From Bifidobacterium sp. ESL0763 (lineage in GTDB: Bacteria; Actinomycetota; Actinomycetes; Actinomycetales; Bifidobacteriaceae), in the NCBI RefSeq assembly GCF_029433395.1, contig NZ_JAQTHW010000002.1:496001-560000 (forward strand): DNA of 64,000 bases, given 5' to 3'. Of this stretch, positions 28,395 through 37,747 are shown one piece after another; the stretch's first letter is position 1; every line of letters begins with the position of its first letter. The notes under the pieces were generated by a model. The model had not been told where the DNA came from. It saw only the letters and a program-made list of their open reading frames with translations, and made no database searches. Both the position numbers and the translations under genes were made by a program.

Positions 28395-29705
28395 ATGGCC
28401 ACTATGACCGTAGCCGATATGGTTGGCAAGTTTTTGAATGACAGCGGGAAGATCAACATCTCGGCGTTCGACGGGTCGTCGTTCGGGCCCAAGGACGCCC
28501 CCCTGCACATCACGGTGAACAACTCCCGCGCGGTCTACTACATGGTCGACCATCCCAATGACCTGGGCCTGGCGCGCGCCTACCTGCAGGGCGACATCTC
28601 CTCGCCGGAGCTCATCCCCGGCGACCCCTACGAGGTCTTCAAGGAGCTGACCGCCCTGAAGCCCGAGACGAAGAAGCCGAGCCCGGCCGACCTGGCCCGC
28701 ATCGTCGCGTCTGTCTATTCGCACGGCATCCGCCACCCCGAGGCTCCCTCCATCGAGGGCCCGAGCCGCTGGAAGCGCCGCACCGAGGGCCTGCTGCCTC
28801 ACTCGAAGGCCGGCGACTCCGCCACGGTGAGCTACCACTACGACCAGTCCAACGAGTTCTACCGCATCTTCCTGGGCTCCTCGATGACCTACACCTGCGG
28901 CGTGTTCGACACCCCGGAGGACTCGCTCGAGGACGCCGAATGGCGCAAGCTCGACCTCGTGCTCGACAAGCTCAACCTCAAGCCCGGCGACCGCCTCCTG
29001 GACATCGGCTGTGGCTGGGGCTCCATGGAGATCCGCGCCGCCCAGCGCGGCATCAAGGTCCTCGGCGTCACCCTGGCCGGAGAACAGGTCAAGTGGGCAC
29101 AGGAATGGATCAAGCGAGAAGGCCTCGAGGACCTCGCCGAGGTGCGCCAGATGGACTATCGCGACGTGCCCGAGGGCGACTTCGACGGCATCTGCTCGAT
29201 CGGCATGATGGAGCACGTCGGCTTCAAGCACTATCCCTCCTACTTCAAGGAGATCTTCGACAAGCTCAAGCCCAACGGCCGCCTGCTGAACCACCAGATC
29301 ACCCGCGTCAACTCCATGACCGGCAAGTCCGCCGGCGAGTTCATCGACCGCTACATCTTCCCCGACGGCCAGCTGGCCTCCCCGGGCGAGATCGAGACCG
29401 TCATCCAGGACACCGGCTTCGAGGTCGTCGGCCAGGAGAACCTGCGCCAGCACTACGCCCTCACGCTGCACAACTGGAACAAGAACCTGGTGGCCGGCTG
29501 GGACCGCGCCGTCGAGCTGATGGGCGAGCCCAAGGCGCGCCTGTGGGGCCTCTACATGGCCGGCTGCGCCCTGAACTTCGAGCTCAACAACATCCAGATC
29601 CACCAGTTCCTCTGCGTGCGTCCGGACTCGCAGACCATGACCGACACCTATCCGCTGCGTCCGTGGTGGGTCGAGAACTCCGAGGTCCTTCCCACCAAGG
29701 CCTGA
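28395..29705 (+). CDS. cfa: Cyclopropane-fatty-acyl-phospholipid synthase
   Basis: 436 residues from ATG 28395, which has GGAGG six bases upstream; the frame is open 23 codons further up but without a ribosome site. It methylenates the double bond of unsaturated phospholipid acyl chains using SAM. The SAM motif I is LLDIGCGWGSMEIRAAQRG, followed by YHYDQSNEFYRIFLG, the bicarbonate/active-site region and IGMMEHVGFKHY. The length fits the family. A strong terminator follows, then a palindromic element. Confidence 0.94.
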   Translation: MATMTVADMVGKFLNDSGKINISAFDGSSFGPKDAPLHITVNNSRAVYYMVDHPNDLGLARAYLQGDISSPELIPGDPYEVFKELTALKPETKKPSPADLARIVASVYSHGIRHPEAPSIEGPSRWKRRTEGLLPHSKAGDSATVSYHYDQSNEFYRIFLGSSMTYTCGVFDTPEDSLEDAEWRKLDLVLDKLNLKPGDRLLDIGCGWGSMEIRAAQRGIKVLGVTLAGEQVKWAQEWIKREGLEDLAEVRQMDYRDVPEGDFDGICSIGMMEHVGFKHYPSYFKEIFDKLKPNGRLLNHQITRVNSMTGKSAGEFIDRYIFPDGQLASPGEIETVIQDTGFEVVGQENLRQHYALTLHNWNKNLVAGWDRAVELMGEPKARLWGLYMAGCALNFELNNIQIHQFLCVRPDSQTMTDTYPLRPWWVENSEVLPTKA

Positions 29706-29713
29706 GGAGGATG

Positions 29714-29746
29714 AAAGGCGCCACGGCCGAGGCCGTGGCGCCTTTT
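29714..29746 (+). terminator. Terminator of cfa
   Basis: AAAGGCGCCACGGC and GCCGTGGCGCCTTT form a perfect stem with loop CGAG, followed by TGTATTT. Confidence 0.9.
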
Positions 29747-29756
29747 GTATTTGGCA

Positions 29757-29916
29757 GTGGCTCACATTTTTTGAGGCGCCTTAAAAAATGTGAGCCACAA
29801 ACGAACATTTTCTTGTGGACAAAGGCTCAAAACGTTGCAATGGTGCGGTTTATGCTCACGGAAGAATGTTCGTTTGACTCACAGAATTTTCGGGCGCCGA
29901 AAAAATGTGAGCCCAC
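29757..29916. repeat. MITE-like palindromic element, 160 bp
   Basis: The ends GTGGCTCACATTTTTT and AAAAAATGTGAGCCCAC are inverted repeats. The left half is itself a 42-bp near-perfect palindrome centred on AGGCGCCT (29757-29798). The right half (from about 29875) is a decayed inverted copy of it. AAACGAACATT (29799-29809) and AATGTTCGTTT (29865-29875) form the inner inverted repeat. No coding frame. It ends 14 bp before priA. Confidence 0.85.
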
Positions 29917-29930
29917 GTTATCATTGAACC

Positions 29931-32705
29931 ATGAGCGAACCGCAGGCCGAACAGCTGGCGCTCGCGGGTCTGGCCCCGCGCAAGCGCCGCAAACGGGCCA
30001 CCCATGCCCCGGCGGCGCACGATCCGGTGGCGCAGGTGGTCCTCGACGTGCAGGCGGCCCACCTGGGGCAGACCTTCGACTACCTGATCGACGCCAAATA
30101 CGACGAGACCGCTCTGCCCGGCGTGATGGTGCGCGTGCGCTTCGGTGGCCGGCTGGTCAACGGCATCATCTGGGCCCGCGTGGCCGAAAGCCATACGGCC
30201 GCCTCGTCGCTGCGTTACCTCGAACGGGTGGTGACCCCCGAGGTGCTGGTGAGCGCCTCGATGCGCCGCGACATCACGCTGGTCGCGCAGGCCTACGGCG
30301 GCACCCCGGCCAACATCCTGCGCCTGGCCGTGCCCCCGCGCGTCGCCCGCATCGACAAGGAGCAGCGGCTGGCGATGTCCGGATCGTGGCAGGGCAGCCG
30401 TGGGCGGGTGAGCCTCGACGAACGGGCGCTCGACGAGGCCGAGAGCCATATGCTGGCCAGCTACGACAACGTGCCGGCGCTGCGCGACGCCTTGCAGGGC
30501 GGCGGGTTCGCCTCGTTCGTCGTCGACGCGCTTCCGGGCGCGGGCGTGTGGGCGCGTGACCTGGCATGGATGGCGTGCCGGTCGCTCGACGCCGGGCGGA
30601 CGGCGGTGCTGGTGCTGCCCACCATGCGCGAGGTGCGCGATGTGGCCCGGGCGCTGACGTCCTTCGGCCTGAGACCTTTCAGGAAGACCGCCGCCACCCA
30701 CGGCGGCTTCGACGGCGATTTCGCCTTGCTGGCCGCAGCGATGGCCCCGGCGGAACGCTACCGCTCGTACCTGGCGGCGGCCAGTGGGCAGGTGCGCTGC
30801 GTCATCGGCACGAGGGCGGCGATGTACGCGCCGGTGGAGGGGCCCGGCCTGTTCGCCATCGTCGACGACGTGGCCTATCAGAACGCCGACGGGATGATGC
30901 CCTACGCCGCGGCCAGGGGAGTGCTGCGCCTGCGATCCAAGGCCCATGGCGGCGCGTTCGTGGCGTTCGCCAACGCCCGCAGCGCCATCAGCGAGTGGGA
31001 GGTCAGCGCCCATGCCGGAACCGCCGGTGGCTCCGATCGCCGTGGCGGTTTCCAAGACGATTCGGCACCGGTTGCCGATGCGAAGTATGGCGCCAGCGAT
31101 ACCATGCCGCCGATTGGCGGTGGGGTCCATGAGGCTGGAGGACCGATCGACGATGTGGCTCGGTCGGCGGAGAATGCCACAGTTCCAGCTGCCGGCGCAG
31201 GCAAGAACGTAGCGTCCTCTTTCGTGAACACTATAGGGAACGTGGCCGCCATGGCCGCTGACATCGGCAAGAACGCGATGTCCTCTGTCGATGATGGGGC
31301 AACACACAAGATCGCCGTCGCGGGGTCTGGCGCCGATGCCGGCGTCGATTCCGTTTCCGGTGCAGTCGGCTCCATGGCTGACGCCCATAGTCAGCCGGTA
31401 TTCGTTTCCGCCGACGCCCGGCAGGAACCCATTTTGGAGACCGGCGAGACCTACCCGCTTAAGCCGTGCGCCACGGGATCGTCGGCGAACGGTGACGCCG
31501 TCGGAACACAAGCAGGGGCGGATGGCGCCTCCGGGTTCCCCATCGAACCGGCGTACCGGCCCGAGGTCTGCGAGACGCCGGTGAGCGGCTTCTCCACCCC
31601 GGTGCATCCGCTGCCCGCGGTGGTGGGCGAACGGGCCCCGTGGGTGCGGTGGCTCAACCGCGACGAGCTGGCGCGCCTGGCCGACCCGAGCATCGGCGCG
31701 CGCGTGCCGCATATCGCCGTGCGCATCCTCTCCCAGGCCCTGGAACACGGCCCCATTCTCTTCTCCATCCCGCGCGACGGCATCGCCGAGGTCTTGAGCT
31801 GCGCGCGCTGCCACCGCCAGGCCCGCTGCCCGCGCTGCACCGGCCCGCTGCAGCAGGTACGCGGCGAGAAGGCGCGCTGCCGCTGGTGCGGGGCGCCCGT
31901 CACCCATTGGCGCTGCCCGCAGTGCGGCGGCACGCGGATGCGGGTGGTGCGCGTGGGAGCCGCCGGTACGGCCGGCCAGCTGCAGCGGCTCTTCCATAAT
32001 ATCCCCATGGTGCTTTCCAGCCCGAGCCAGCCCAATGGCATCGTCGAGGTCGTACCCTCGCGCCCGATGATCGTGATCGCCACCCCGGGCGCCGAGCCCC
32101 GCGTCAAAGGGGAGGACGGCACGTTCGCCGGCTACCGCTCCGTGGCGATCCTGGACGCGTGGACGAGCCTCTACGCCCCCGGGGTCGACGCGAGGATCGA
32201 TGCGCTGACCGCCTGGATGCGCGCGGCCTCGCTGTGCATGCGGCGCTCGGAAGGCGGGCAGGTGCTGTTGCTTGGCGAGACCGACCCGGTGATCGCGCGC
32301 TCGCTGGTGGACTGGGATTCCAGGATCCTCGCCGCCAGGGAGCTCGACGAGCGCGCCGAGACGGGGCTTTCGCCGGTCTACGCGGTGGCCTGCGTGTGGG
32401 GACGACGCGACGCGGTGATGGCCACGCTGCACGCCATCGGCGCCGCCGACGACGATTGGTCGACCGTGGGGGTGGGCGACGACGAGCTGCCCGCGGTGCT
32501 CGGGCCGGTGCCGATCGCGCAGCCGAGGACGGTGGACGCCCGTGAGCTCGAGGCCACCCGCGACCGGGTGAAGGCCGTGGTGCGTGTGCCGCAGGCCAGG
32601 CGCGCGGAGCTGGCGCGGCGACTGCACGTCGAGGTGGCCCGCCACGTCGCCACGCGCACGCCCGGCGAACTGCGCTTCCAGCTCGACCCTAAGGACCTCA
32701 CCTGA
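29931..32705 (+). CDS. priA: PriA, replication-restart primosomal protein (actinobacterial, helicase motifs degenerate)
   Basis: 924 residues. The DNA-binding domain is at the N-terminus (VVLDVQAAHLGQTFDYLI). The helicase region keeps the fold, but the Walker A site reads DALPGAGVWARD, with no GKT, and the DEAH box reads VDDVAYQN, so ATPase/helicase activity is unlikely; this is known for actinobacterial PriA. The zinc-binding cysteines are intact (CARCHRQARCPRC, CRWCGAP, CPQCGG). Residues about 360-548 are a low-complexity insert of atypical codon use (about 31010-31575). The start is ATG 29931, just past the MITE-like element, with no obvious ribosome site. Confidence 0.9.
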   Translation: MSEPQAEQLALAGLAPRKRRKRATHAPAAHDPVAQVVLDVQAAHLGQTFDYLIDAKYDETALPGVMVRVRFGGRLVNGIIWARVAESHTAASSLRYLERVVTPEVLVSASMRRDITLVAQAYGGTPANILRLAVPPRVARIDKEQRLAMSGSWQGSRGRVSLDERALDEAESHMLASYDNVPALRDALQGGGFASFVVDALPGAGVWARDLAWMACRSLDAGRTAVLVLPTMREVRDVARALTSFGLRPFRKTAATHGGFDGDFALLAAAMAPAERYRSYLAAASGQVRCVIGTRAAMYAPVEGPGLFAIVDDVAYQNADGMMPYAAARGVLRLRSKAHGGAFVAFANARSAISEWEVSAHAGTAGGSDRRGGFQDDSAPVADAKYGASDTMPPIGGGVHEAGGPIDDVARSAENATVPAAGAGKNVASSFVNTIGNVAAMAADIGKNAMSSVDDGATHKIAVAGSGADAGVDSVSGAVGSMADAHSQPVFVSADARQEPILETGETYPLKPCATGSSANGDAVGTQAGADGASGFPIEPAYRPEVCETPVSGFSTPVHPLPAVVGERAPWVRWLNRDELARLADPSIGARVPHIAVRILSQALEHGPILFSIPRDGIAEVLSCARCHRQARCPRCTGPLQQVRGEKARCRWCGAPVTHWRCPQCGGTRMRVVRVGAAGTAGQLQRLFHNIPMVLSSPSQPNGIVEVVPSRPMIVIATPGAEPRVKGEDGTFAGYRSVAILDAWTSLYAPGVDARIDALTAWMRAASLCMRRSEGGQVLLLGETDPVIARSLVDWDSRILAARELDERAETGLSPVYAVACVWGRRDAVMATLHAIGAADDDWSTVGVGDDELPAVLGPVPIAQPRTVDARELEATRDRVKAVVRVPQARRAELARRLHVEVARHVATRTPGELRFQLDPKDLT

Positions 32706-33008
32706 GTCATTGGGGTCTGGTTTAGATGGCATTCCTTCGTGCGTCCGAATCGATTGGGCCTGTCTGAGGAAGGATACTTGTCTGGCGCCTCGGCCGGTAG
32801 GGAATCGGCTTTCCAGGGCAGATGGGCCTGTGCGATTGCCGTATGCCCGACGGTCTTCATCATCCGGTGTAATGGCAATGATGCCGTTTTTCCAGTGGCG
32901 ACGTTCCGAGACGCAGCCAACGTTGTCTCCTCAGCCGCCCGCAGCGCCCCTCGTCGGCGCGCCATGACACCATGGAGCCGAATGTGAAGGCCGCGAATGG
33001 GAGGATGC
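32706..33008. other. Spacer between priA and the HAD phosphatase gene
   Basis: No supported gene, RNA or strong hairpin. An 82-codon frame from GTG 32739 lacks a ribosome site and family features. Confidence 0.5.
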
Positions 33009-33716
33009 ATGAAGGGTTGGCCCGGAGAACCGGAAATGGCCTATGGCGAGGTGATGGCGGAAGGCGAGGCGCGGCAGGCCTCGGGCAGGCCGGTCACCGA
33101 CGTGATCTTCGACTTCGGCAACGTGCTGGTCGACTGGGACCCCGCCGCCGTGATGCTGCCGCGCTACAGCGCAGAGCTGACCGAACGCTTCCTCGACAAC
33201 GACGTCTCCGGTTTCTATGACGCCAGCGACGAGATGGACGTGGGCGGCACCATCGAGCAGGCCGTCGGGCACATCCGTGCCAGCCACGGCGAGCCATGGG
33301 CCACGATGTTCCGCTATTATTGCGAGAACTTCGAGGACTCGCTGCTCGGCGTCATCAGGGGCATGCGTGTGCTGCTGGCCGACCTAAGGGCGGCGGGCGT
33401 CGGCGTGTGGGGCCTGTCGAACTGGGCCGAGGAACTCTTCGGCGTGGCCGAACGGCAGTACCCCATCCTCAGCTCCCTGGACGGGCGCGTGGTCTCCGGC
33501 GAGGTGCGGCTGCGCAAGCCGCATGCCGACATCTTCCGCTTCGCGCTCGATCGGTTCGGCGTGGACGCGGGCACGGCGCTGTTCGTCGACGACAAGTCCA
33601 TGAACATCGTCGGCGCGAACGCCGTGGGCATGCGCGGCGTGCGCTTCAATGACGCCGTACGCCTGCGCGAGCTGCTGCGCGGCCTGGGCGTCGCCATTCC
33701 GGACGTGCGGCACTAG
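33009..33716 (+). CDS. HAD-superfamily hydrolase, YihX-like sugar phosphatase
   Basis: 235 residues from ATG 33009, which has GGGAGG five bases upstream. Motif I is FDFGNVLVDWD, where Gly replaces the usual second Asp; this DxGNV form is shared with YihX-type alpha-glucose-1-phosphate phosphatases. Motif II is GLSNW, motif III is RKPHADIF, and motif IV FVDDKSMN keeps the acidic pair. It is probably a cytosolic phosphomonoesterase; substrate unknown. It lies between priA and fmt, and the hairpin after it may loosely separate it from fmt. Confidence 0.85.
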   Translation: MKGWPGEPEMAYGEVMAEGEARQASGRPVTDVIFDFGNVLVDWDPAAVMLPRYSAELTERFLDNDVSGFYDASDEMDVGGTIEQAVGHIRASHGEPWATMFRYYCENFEDSLLGVIRGMRVLLADLRAAGVGVWGLSNWAEELFGVAERQYPILSSLDGRVVSGEVRLRKPHADIFRFALDRFGVDAGTALFVDDKSMNIVGANAVGMRGVRFNDAVRLRELLRGLGVAIPDVRH

Positions 33717-33724
33717 ATTTTGGT

Positions 33725-33765
33725 GGCGCCGATGGCCTACCATGGAGTATCGGCCATGCGGCGCC
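33725..33765 (+). terminator. Hairpin between the HAD gene and fmt
   Basis: GGCGCCG-ATGGCC pairs with GGCCAT-GCGGCGCC around a 14-nt loop. No T run follows. Confidence 0.45.
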
Positions 33766-33829
33766 GCACCAAGGCGCGAAGAGCAAGGCAAGACCGATCG
33801 AGGAACCGTCATTGAAAGGGAGAACGCAT

Positions 33830-34816
33830 ATGTTGAAGGTGCTTTTCGCGGGCACTCCCGATGTCGCCGTGCCGGCCCTGCGCCAATTGGCCGGCGACAC
33901 CGAGCATTTCGAGGTCGTGGCGGCGCTCACCAGGCCCGATGCGCCGAAGGGCCGCGGCCGGAAGCTGGAGCCGAGCCCGGTCAAGCGGGCCGCGCTCGAA
34001 CTGGGCATCCCCGTGCTGGAATCCGATCCGAAGGAACCCACCTTCGTCTCAGAGCTCAAGGCCAGCGGCGCCGAGGCCGGGGCCGTGGTGGCCTACGGCA
34101 ACATCCTGCGCCAAAACGTGCTCGAGGCGCTGCCGATGGGATGGTACAACCTGCATTTCTCGCTGCTGCCGCAGTGGCGTGGCGCGGCCCCGGTGCAGCG
34201 CGCGATCTGGAGCGGCGACACCGTCACTGGAGCCACCGTCTTCCGGCTCACCCGTGGCATGGACACCGGGCCGATCCTCGCCCAGTCCACCTGCGAGATC
34301 GGCGCGCACGAGACCTCCGGCGACGTCCTCGCCAAACTCGCCGACGACGGCTCGCGCCTGCTCGCGGCCACGCTGACCGCCATGGCCTCCGGCGAGATCG
34401 TGCCGCAGGAGCAGCCGCAGGGCGCCTACGAGGTCGCCAGCAAGATCGGGCACGACGACGCCCACGTGCGTTTCGACGTCCCCGTCTTCGCCGCCGACCG
34501 GCAGATCCGCGCCTGCACGCCCGAACCCGGCGCATGGTGCACGATGCATCCGCAGGGTGGCGTGGCGAAGGCCGACGGAACCGACGACGGCGAGGCGTTC
34601 CACATCCTCAAGGCACGGCCCGCAGACGCTGCGGATCCGCAGACACCGAAGGACCTGAAACCGGGAGCATTGGCCGTGAGCAAGAAGCATGTGTGGGTGG
34701 GCACCGCCACCACACCGATCGAGCTCGAGACGGTCAAGGCACAAGGCAAGAAGGCGATGAGGGCCGCCGACTGGGCGCGTGGCGCACGGCTCGGCGACGG
34801 CGCGTTCGCTGACTGA
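33830..34816 (+). CDS. fmt: Methionyl-tRNA formyltransferase
   Basis: 328 residues from ATG 33830, with AAAGGGAG eight bases upstream. It formylates initiator Met-tRNA with 10-formyl-THF. The folate-site signature HFSLLPQWRGAAPVQRAI and the N-terminal VLFAGTPDVAVPALRQL are standard. The C-terminal OB-type domain is complete. The N-terminal loop with KGRGRKLEPSPVK is the tRNA-contacting insert. The gene order priA-(HAD)-fmt resembles the common priA-def-fmt neighbourhood, but def is not here. Confidence 0.95.
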   Translation: MLKVLFAGTPDVAVPALRQLAGDTEHFEVVAALTRPDAPKGRGRKLEPSPVKRAALELGIPVLESDPKEPTFVSELKASGAEAGAVVAYGNILRQNVLEALPMGWYNLHFSLLPQWRGAAPVQRAIWSGDTVTGATVFRLTRGMDTGPILAQSTCEIGAHETSGDVLAKLADDGSRLLAATLTAMASGEIVPQEQPQGAYEVASKIGHDDAHVRFDVPVFAADRQIRACTPEPGAWCTMHPQGGVAKADGTDDGEAFHILKARPADAADPQTPKDLKPGALAVSKKHVWVGTATTPIELETVKAQGKKAMRAADWARGARLGDGAFAD

Positions 34817-34942
34817 CGCATGCCGGCCCGATAACGGGGTCTGCGCAACTGCGATACGAACGGTATAACCAATAAGTAAGCAACCAAACAACTCAACAAC
34901 CAAACAACGGGAGCCGATGACGGTTCCCAGGGAAAGGCGGCA

Positions 34943-35797
34943 ATGATGAAGCAACTGGACATCGCGGGGCAGCGGGTGCCGGCGGTCGGCATCGGCACAT
35001 GGCACATGGGCAGCGACGCGGCCAGGCACGACGACGAGCTGGCGGCGATCCGCGCGGGCATCGAGGCCGGGGCGCGTGCCGTCGACACCGCCGAGACCTA
35101 CGGCACCGGCGACTCGGAGCGGCTCGTGGGCGAGGCGCTGCGGCCGTTCGAACGCGGCGACATTTTCCTGATCTCCAAGGTGCGCCCCGAGAACGCCTCC
35201 AAGGCCGTGATGGAGCAGCACCTCGACGACAGCCTCAAGCGCCTGGGCACCGACTACCTCGACCTCTACCTCTACCACTGGCGCGGCTCCATCCCTCTCG
35301 AGGAAACCGTCGCCGAGCTCGACCGCCTGCGCACCACCGGCAAGATCCGCGCGTGGGGCGTCTCCAACTTCGACATCCCCGACATGCGGGAGCTGGTCGG
35401 GCTGCCGGCCGGCGGTAACGTGGCCGCCAACGAGGACCTCTATAACATCGAGGCCCGCGGCATCGAATACGACCTGCTGCCCTGGCAGCGCGAGCGCCAC
35501 ATCCCGCTCATCGCCTACAGCCCCGTAGGCGGCCTCGCCAATGACCTGAAGACGAGCATGCTCACCGACCCGGTGGTGCGCGAGGTGGCCGCGGGCCACG
35601 GCGTCTCCACCTACGAGCTGATGGTCGCCTGGGCGGCGCGCGACGGCAACACCCTCGCCATCCCGCAGACCTCCAACGCCGAACACATGCGCGGCAACAT
35701 CGCCGCCGCTGGCATCGAGCTGAGCGACGAGGACCTCGCCGCGCTCGACAGGCGCTACCCGGCACCCACCCACCACGTCCCACTCGCCGGCGACTGA
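34943..35797 (+). CDS. Aldo/keto reductase
   Basis: 284 residues forming a TIM barrel. The catalytic tetrad is visible: Asp and Tyr in VDTAETYGTG, Lys in LISKV, His in LYLYHWRG. The NADPH-binding end includes AIPQTSN. It reduces carbonyl substrates; the substrate cannot be told. ATG 34943 is followed directly by a second ATG, and AAAGGCGG precedes both. It lies in a single-gene position between fmt and arc. A branched hairpin with a T run follows. Confidence 0.9.
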   Translation: MMKQLDIAGQRVPAVGIGTWHMGSDAARHDDELAAIRAGIEAGARAVDTAETYGTGDSERLVGEALRPFERGDIFLISKVRPENASKAVMEQHLDDSLKRLGTDYLDLYLYHWRGSIPLEETVAELDRLRTTGKIRAWGVSNFDIPDMRELVGLPAGGNVAANEDLYNIEARGIEYDLLPWQRERHIPLIAYSPVGGLANDLKTSMLTDPVVREVAAGHGVSTYELMVAWAARDGNTLAIPQTSNAEHMRGNIAAAGIELSDEDLAALDRRYPAPTHHVPLAGD

Positions 35798-35823
35798 TCC
35801 GGGACATCCATCCGATGGCGTGC

Positions 35824-35893
35824 GGCCGTCGGTCCGCGGTGCCGCCCATGCCGATACGCATGGACGGGCCCGGACCGGCGGCCACACGTTTTT
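35824..35893 (+). terminator. Terminator of the aldo/keto reductase gene
   Basis: GGCCGTCGGTCCG pairs with CGGACCGGCGGCC, enclosing a small CCATGC/GCATGG hairpin, and TTTTT follows at 35889-35893. Confidence 0.8.
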
Positions 35894-36004
35894 CCGTGGC
35901 GTTCATCGCCTGACGGGAAACGCGTTGTGCGATCCGGGCATGCACCCTAAAATGGTCACGGTATATTCGCCTTGCCTTGGCGGGTGTGGCCGAAGGGGGA
36001 GTGC

Positions 36005-37612
36005 ATGGGCGAGTGTCAGGACGGCGCGCGGATGGCGGCGAGTGACGAAACGGCGAAGCAGGCGGCGGGGGAGAGCGTCCCCGAGACCGAGATCCAACGC
36101 CGGGCGCGCGAGGTCGACGCGCTGCGCGAGAAGAACCATGCGCTCGCGGCCGCCCTCACCCGGGCCGGCAAGGAACTGCAGAAGGCCAAGTCTCAGCTGG
36201 GCCAGCTGGCCGGGCCTCCGCTCACCTTCGCCACGATGGTGCGCGTGGACTCGTGCCGCACCGACGAGCACGGCGTGCAGCACGCCACCGCAGAGGTCGT
36301 CTCCGGCGCCCGCCGCATCATCGTGCCCGTCGCCGCCGACCTGCCGGCCTCCAGGCTTGCGGGCGGGCGCACGGTGCTGCTCAACGAGAACATGGTGCTG
36401 GTCGAGCAGCGCGGCCTCGCGATCGCCGGCCAGGTGCGCACGGTCAAGCAGGCGCTCGACGACGGACGGCTGCTGGTCGCCGACGAATCCGGAAGCGTCA
36501 GGCTTGTCGGCCGCGCCGGGGCGCTCGCCGACACCACGGTCGCGCCGGGCTCGCGCCTGCTGCTCGACGAGGCGACCAGCGTGGCCCTCGAGGTACTGCC
36601 GGGCGAGAACGCCAACGACCTGGTGCTCGAGCAGAAGCCGGACGCCACCTTCGACGACATCGGCGGCCTCGACGAGCAGATCGGACGGATCAAGGACGCC
36701 GTCGAGCTGCCGTTCCTGCACCGCGACCTCTTTGCCAGCTATGGGCTGCGTCCGCCCAAGGGCGTGCTGCTCTACGGACCTCCGGGCAACGGCAAGACGC
36801 TCATCGCCAAGGCCGTGGCCAACGCCCTGTCGGCCGGCAAGGGCACCGACGGCGTGTTCCTGTCGGTCAAGGGGCCCGAGCTGCTCAACAAGTTCGTCGG
36901 CGAGTCCGAGCGCCTCATCCGCCTCATCTTCAAGCGAGCGCGGTCGCGCGCGGCCGAGGGCAGGCCGGTCATCGTCTTCATCGACGAGATGGACTCCCTG
37001 CTGCGCACCCGCGGCTCCGGCGTCTCCAGCGACGTGGAGACCACCATCGTCCCGCAGTTCCTCTCCGAACTCGACGGCGTGGAGAGCCTCGACAACGTGA
37101 TGGTCATCGGCGCCTCCAACCGCGTCGACATGATCGATCCGGCGGTGCTGCGCCCCGGACGACTCGACGTGAAGATCCGCGTCGACCGCCCCGCCCGCGA
37201 GCAGGCCCTGCAGATCGTCTCGCACTACCTCACCGACGACCTGCCCTACGAGGATGGCGAGGACGCGGCCAGCCTCGGCGAGGCCCTGGTCGGCGACGTC
37301 TACGACCCCGGCGAGGGCCGCCATATCTGCGACGTGCGCGACGCGCAGGGCCGGTTCGTACGGGTGACGATGGCCGACGTGGTCAGCGGCGCGATGCTCA
37401 GGAACATCGTCGACCGGGCCAAGACCCGTGCCGTCAAGGACTCGATCACCCAGCGGCGGCAGGTCGCGCTCGGCGTCGGATGCGTGCGCGGGGCCGTGGC
37501 CGCGGAGTTCGACGAGACGCGCGACTCGGTGCTCGACGCCGATCCGGAGCAATGGTCGAAGATCAACGGCGTCGCCGGCGGACACGCCGTGCAGATCAGG
37601 CCGGTCGAATAG
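36005..37612 (+). CDS. arc: ARC/Mpa, AAA+ ATPase of the Pup system, lacking the proteasome-docking tail
   Basis: 535 residues from ATG 36005 (GGGGGAG upstream). An N-terminal coiled coil binds Pup (about 35-75); two OB domains follow, then one AAA+ module: Walker A GPPGNGKT, Walker B VIVFIDEMDS, then PGRLDVKIRVDRP. The protein should unfold pupylated substrates. In mycobacterial Mpa the last residues GQYL dock into the 20S proteasome. Here the protein stops at VQIRPVE, at the end of the AAA+ C-terminal domain, so that tail is missing. dop follows in the same direction after 135 bp. Confidence 0.95.
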   Translation: MGECQDGARMAASDETAKQAAGESVPETEIQRRAREVDALREKNHALAAALTRAGKELQKAKSQLGQLAGPPLTFATMVRVDSCRTDEHGVQHATAEVVSGARRIIVPVAADLPASRLAGGRTVLLNENMVLVEQRGLAIAGQVRTVKQALDDGRLLVADESGSVRLVGRAGALADTTVAPGSRLLLDEATSVALEVLPGENANDLVLEQKPDATFDDIGGLDEQIGRIKDAVELPFLHRDLFASYGLRPPKGVLLYGPPGNGKTLIAKAVANALSAGKGTDGVFLSVKGPELLNKFVGESERLIRLIFKRARSRAAEGRPVIVFIDEMDSLLRTRGSGVSSDVETTIVPQFLSELDGVESLDNVMVIGASNRVDMIDPAVLRPGRLDVKIRVDRPAREQALQIVSHYLTDDLPYEDGEDAASLGEALVGDVYDPGEGRHICDVRDAQGRFVRVTMADVVSGAMLRNIVDRAKTRAVKDSITQRRQVALGVGCVRGAVAAEFDETRDSVLDADPEQWSKINGVAGGHAVQIRPVE

Positions 37613-37747
37613 GCAGTCAGGCAAATCGGTAACCATGTAAGTCGGCAGGCAATCGGTCGAATGGACGGATTGCGCGGGCCGGTATGGTCCATTGAGAACA
37701 TGTGTCGCTATAGAACATGGCGGCGGCAGGAAGGGGAGAGCGCTGCG

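Noticed and set aside
32739..32987. 82-codon frame between priA and the HAD gene
   Set aside because: Starts with GTG without a ribosome site and has no recognisable features; codon bias is weak.
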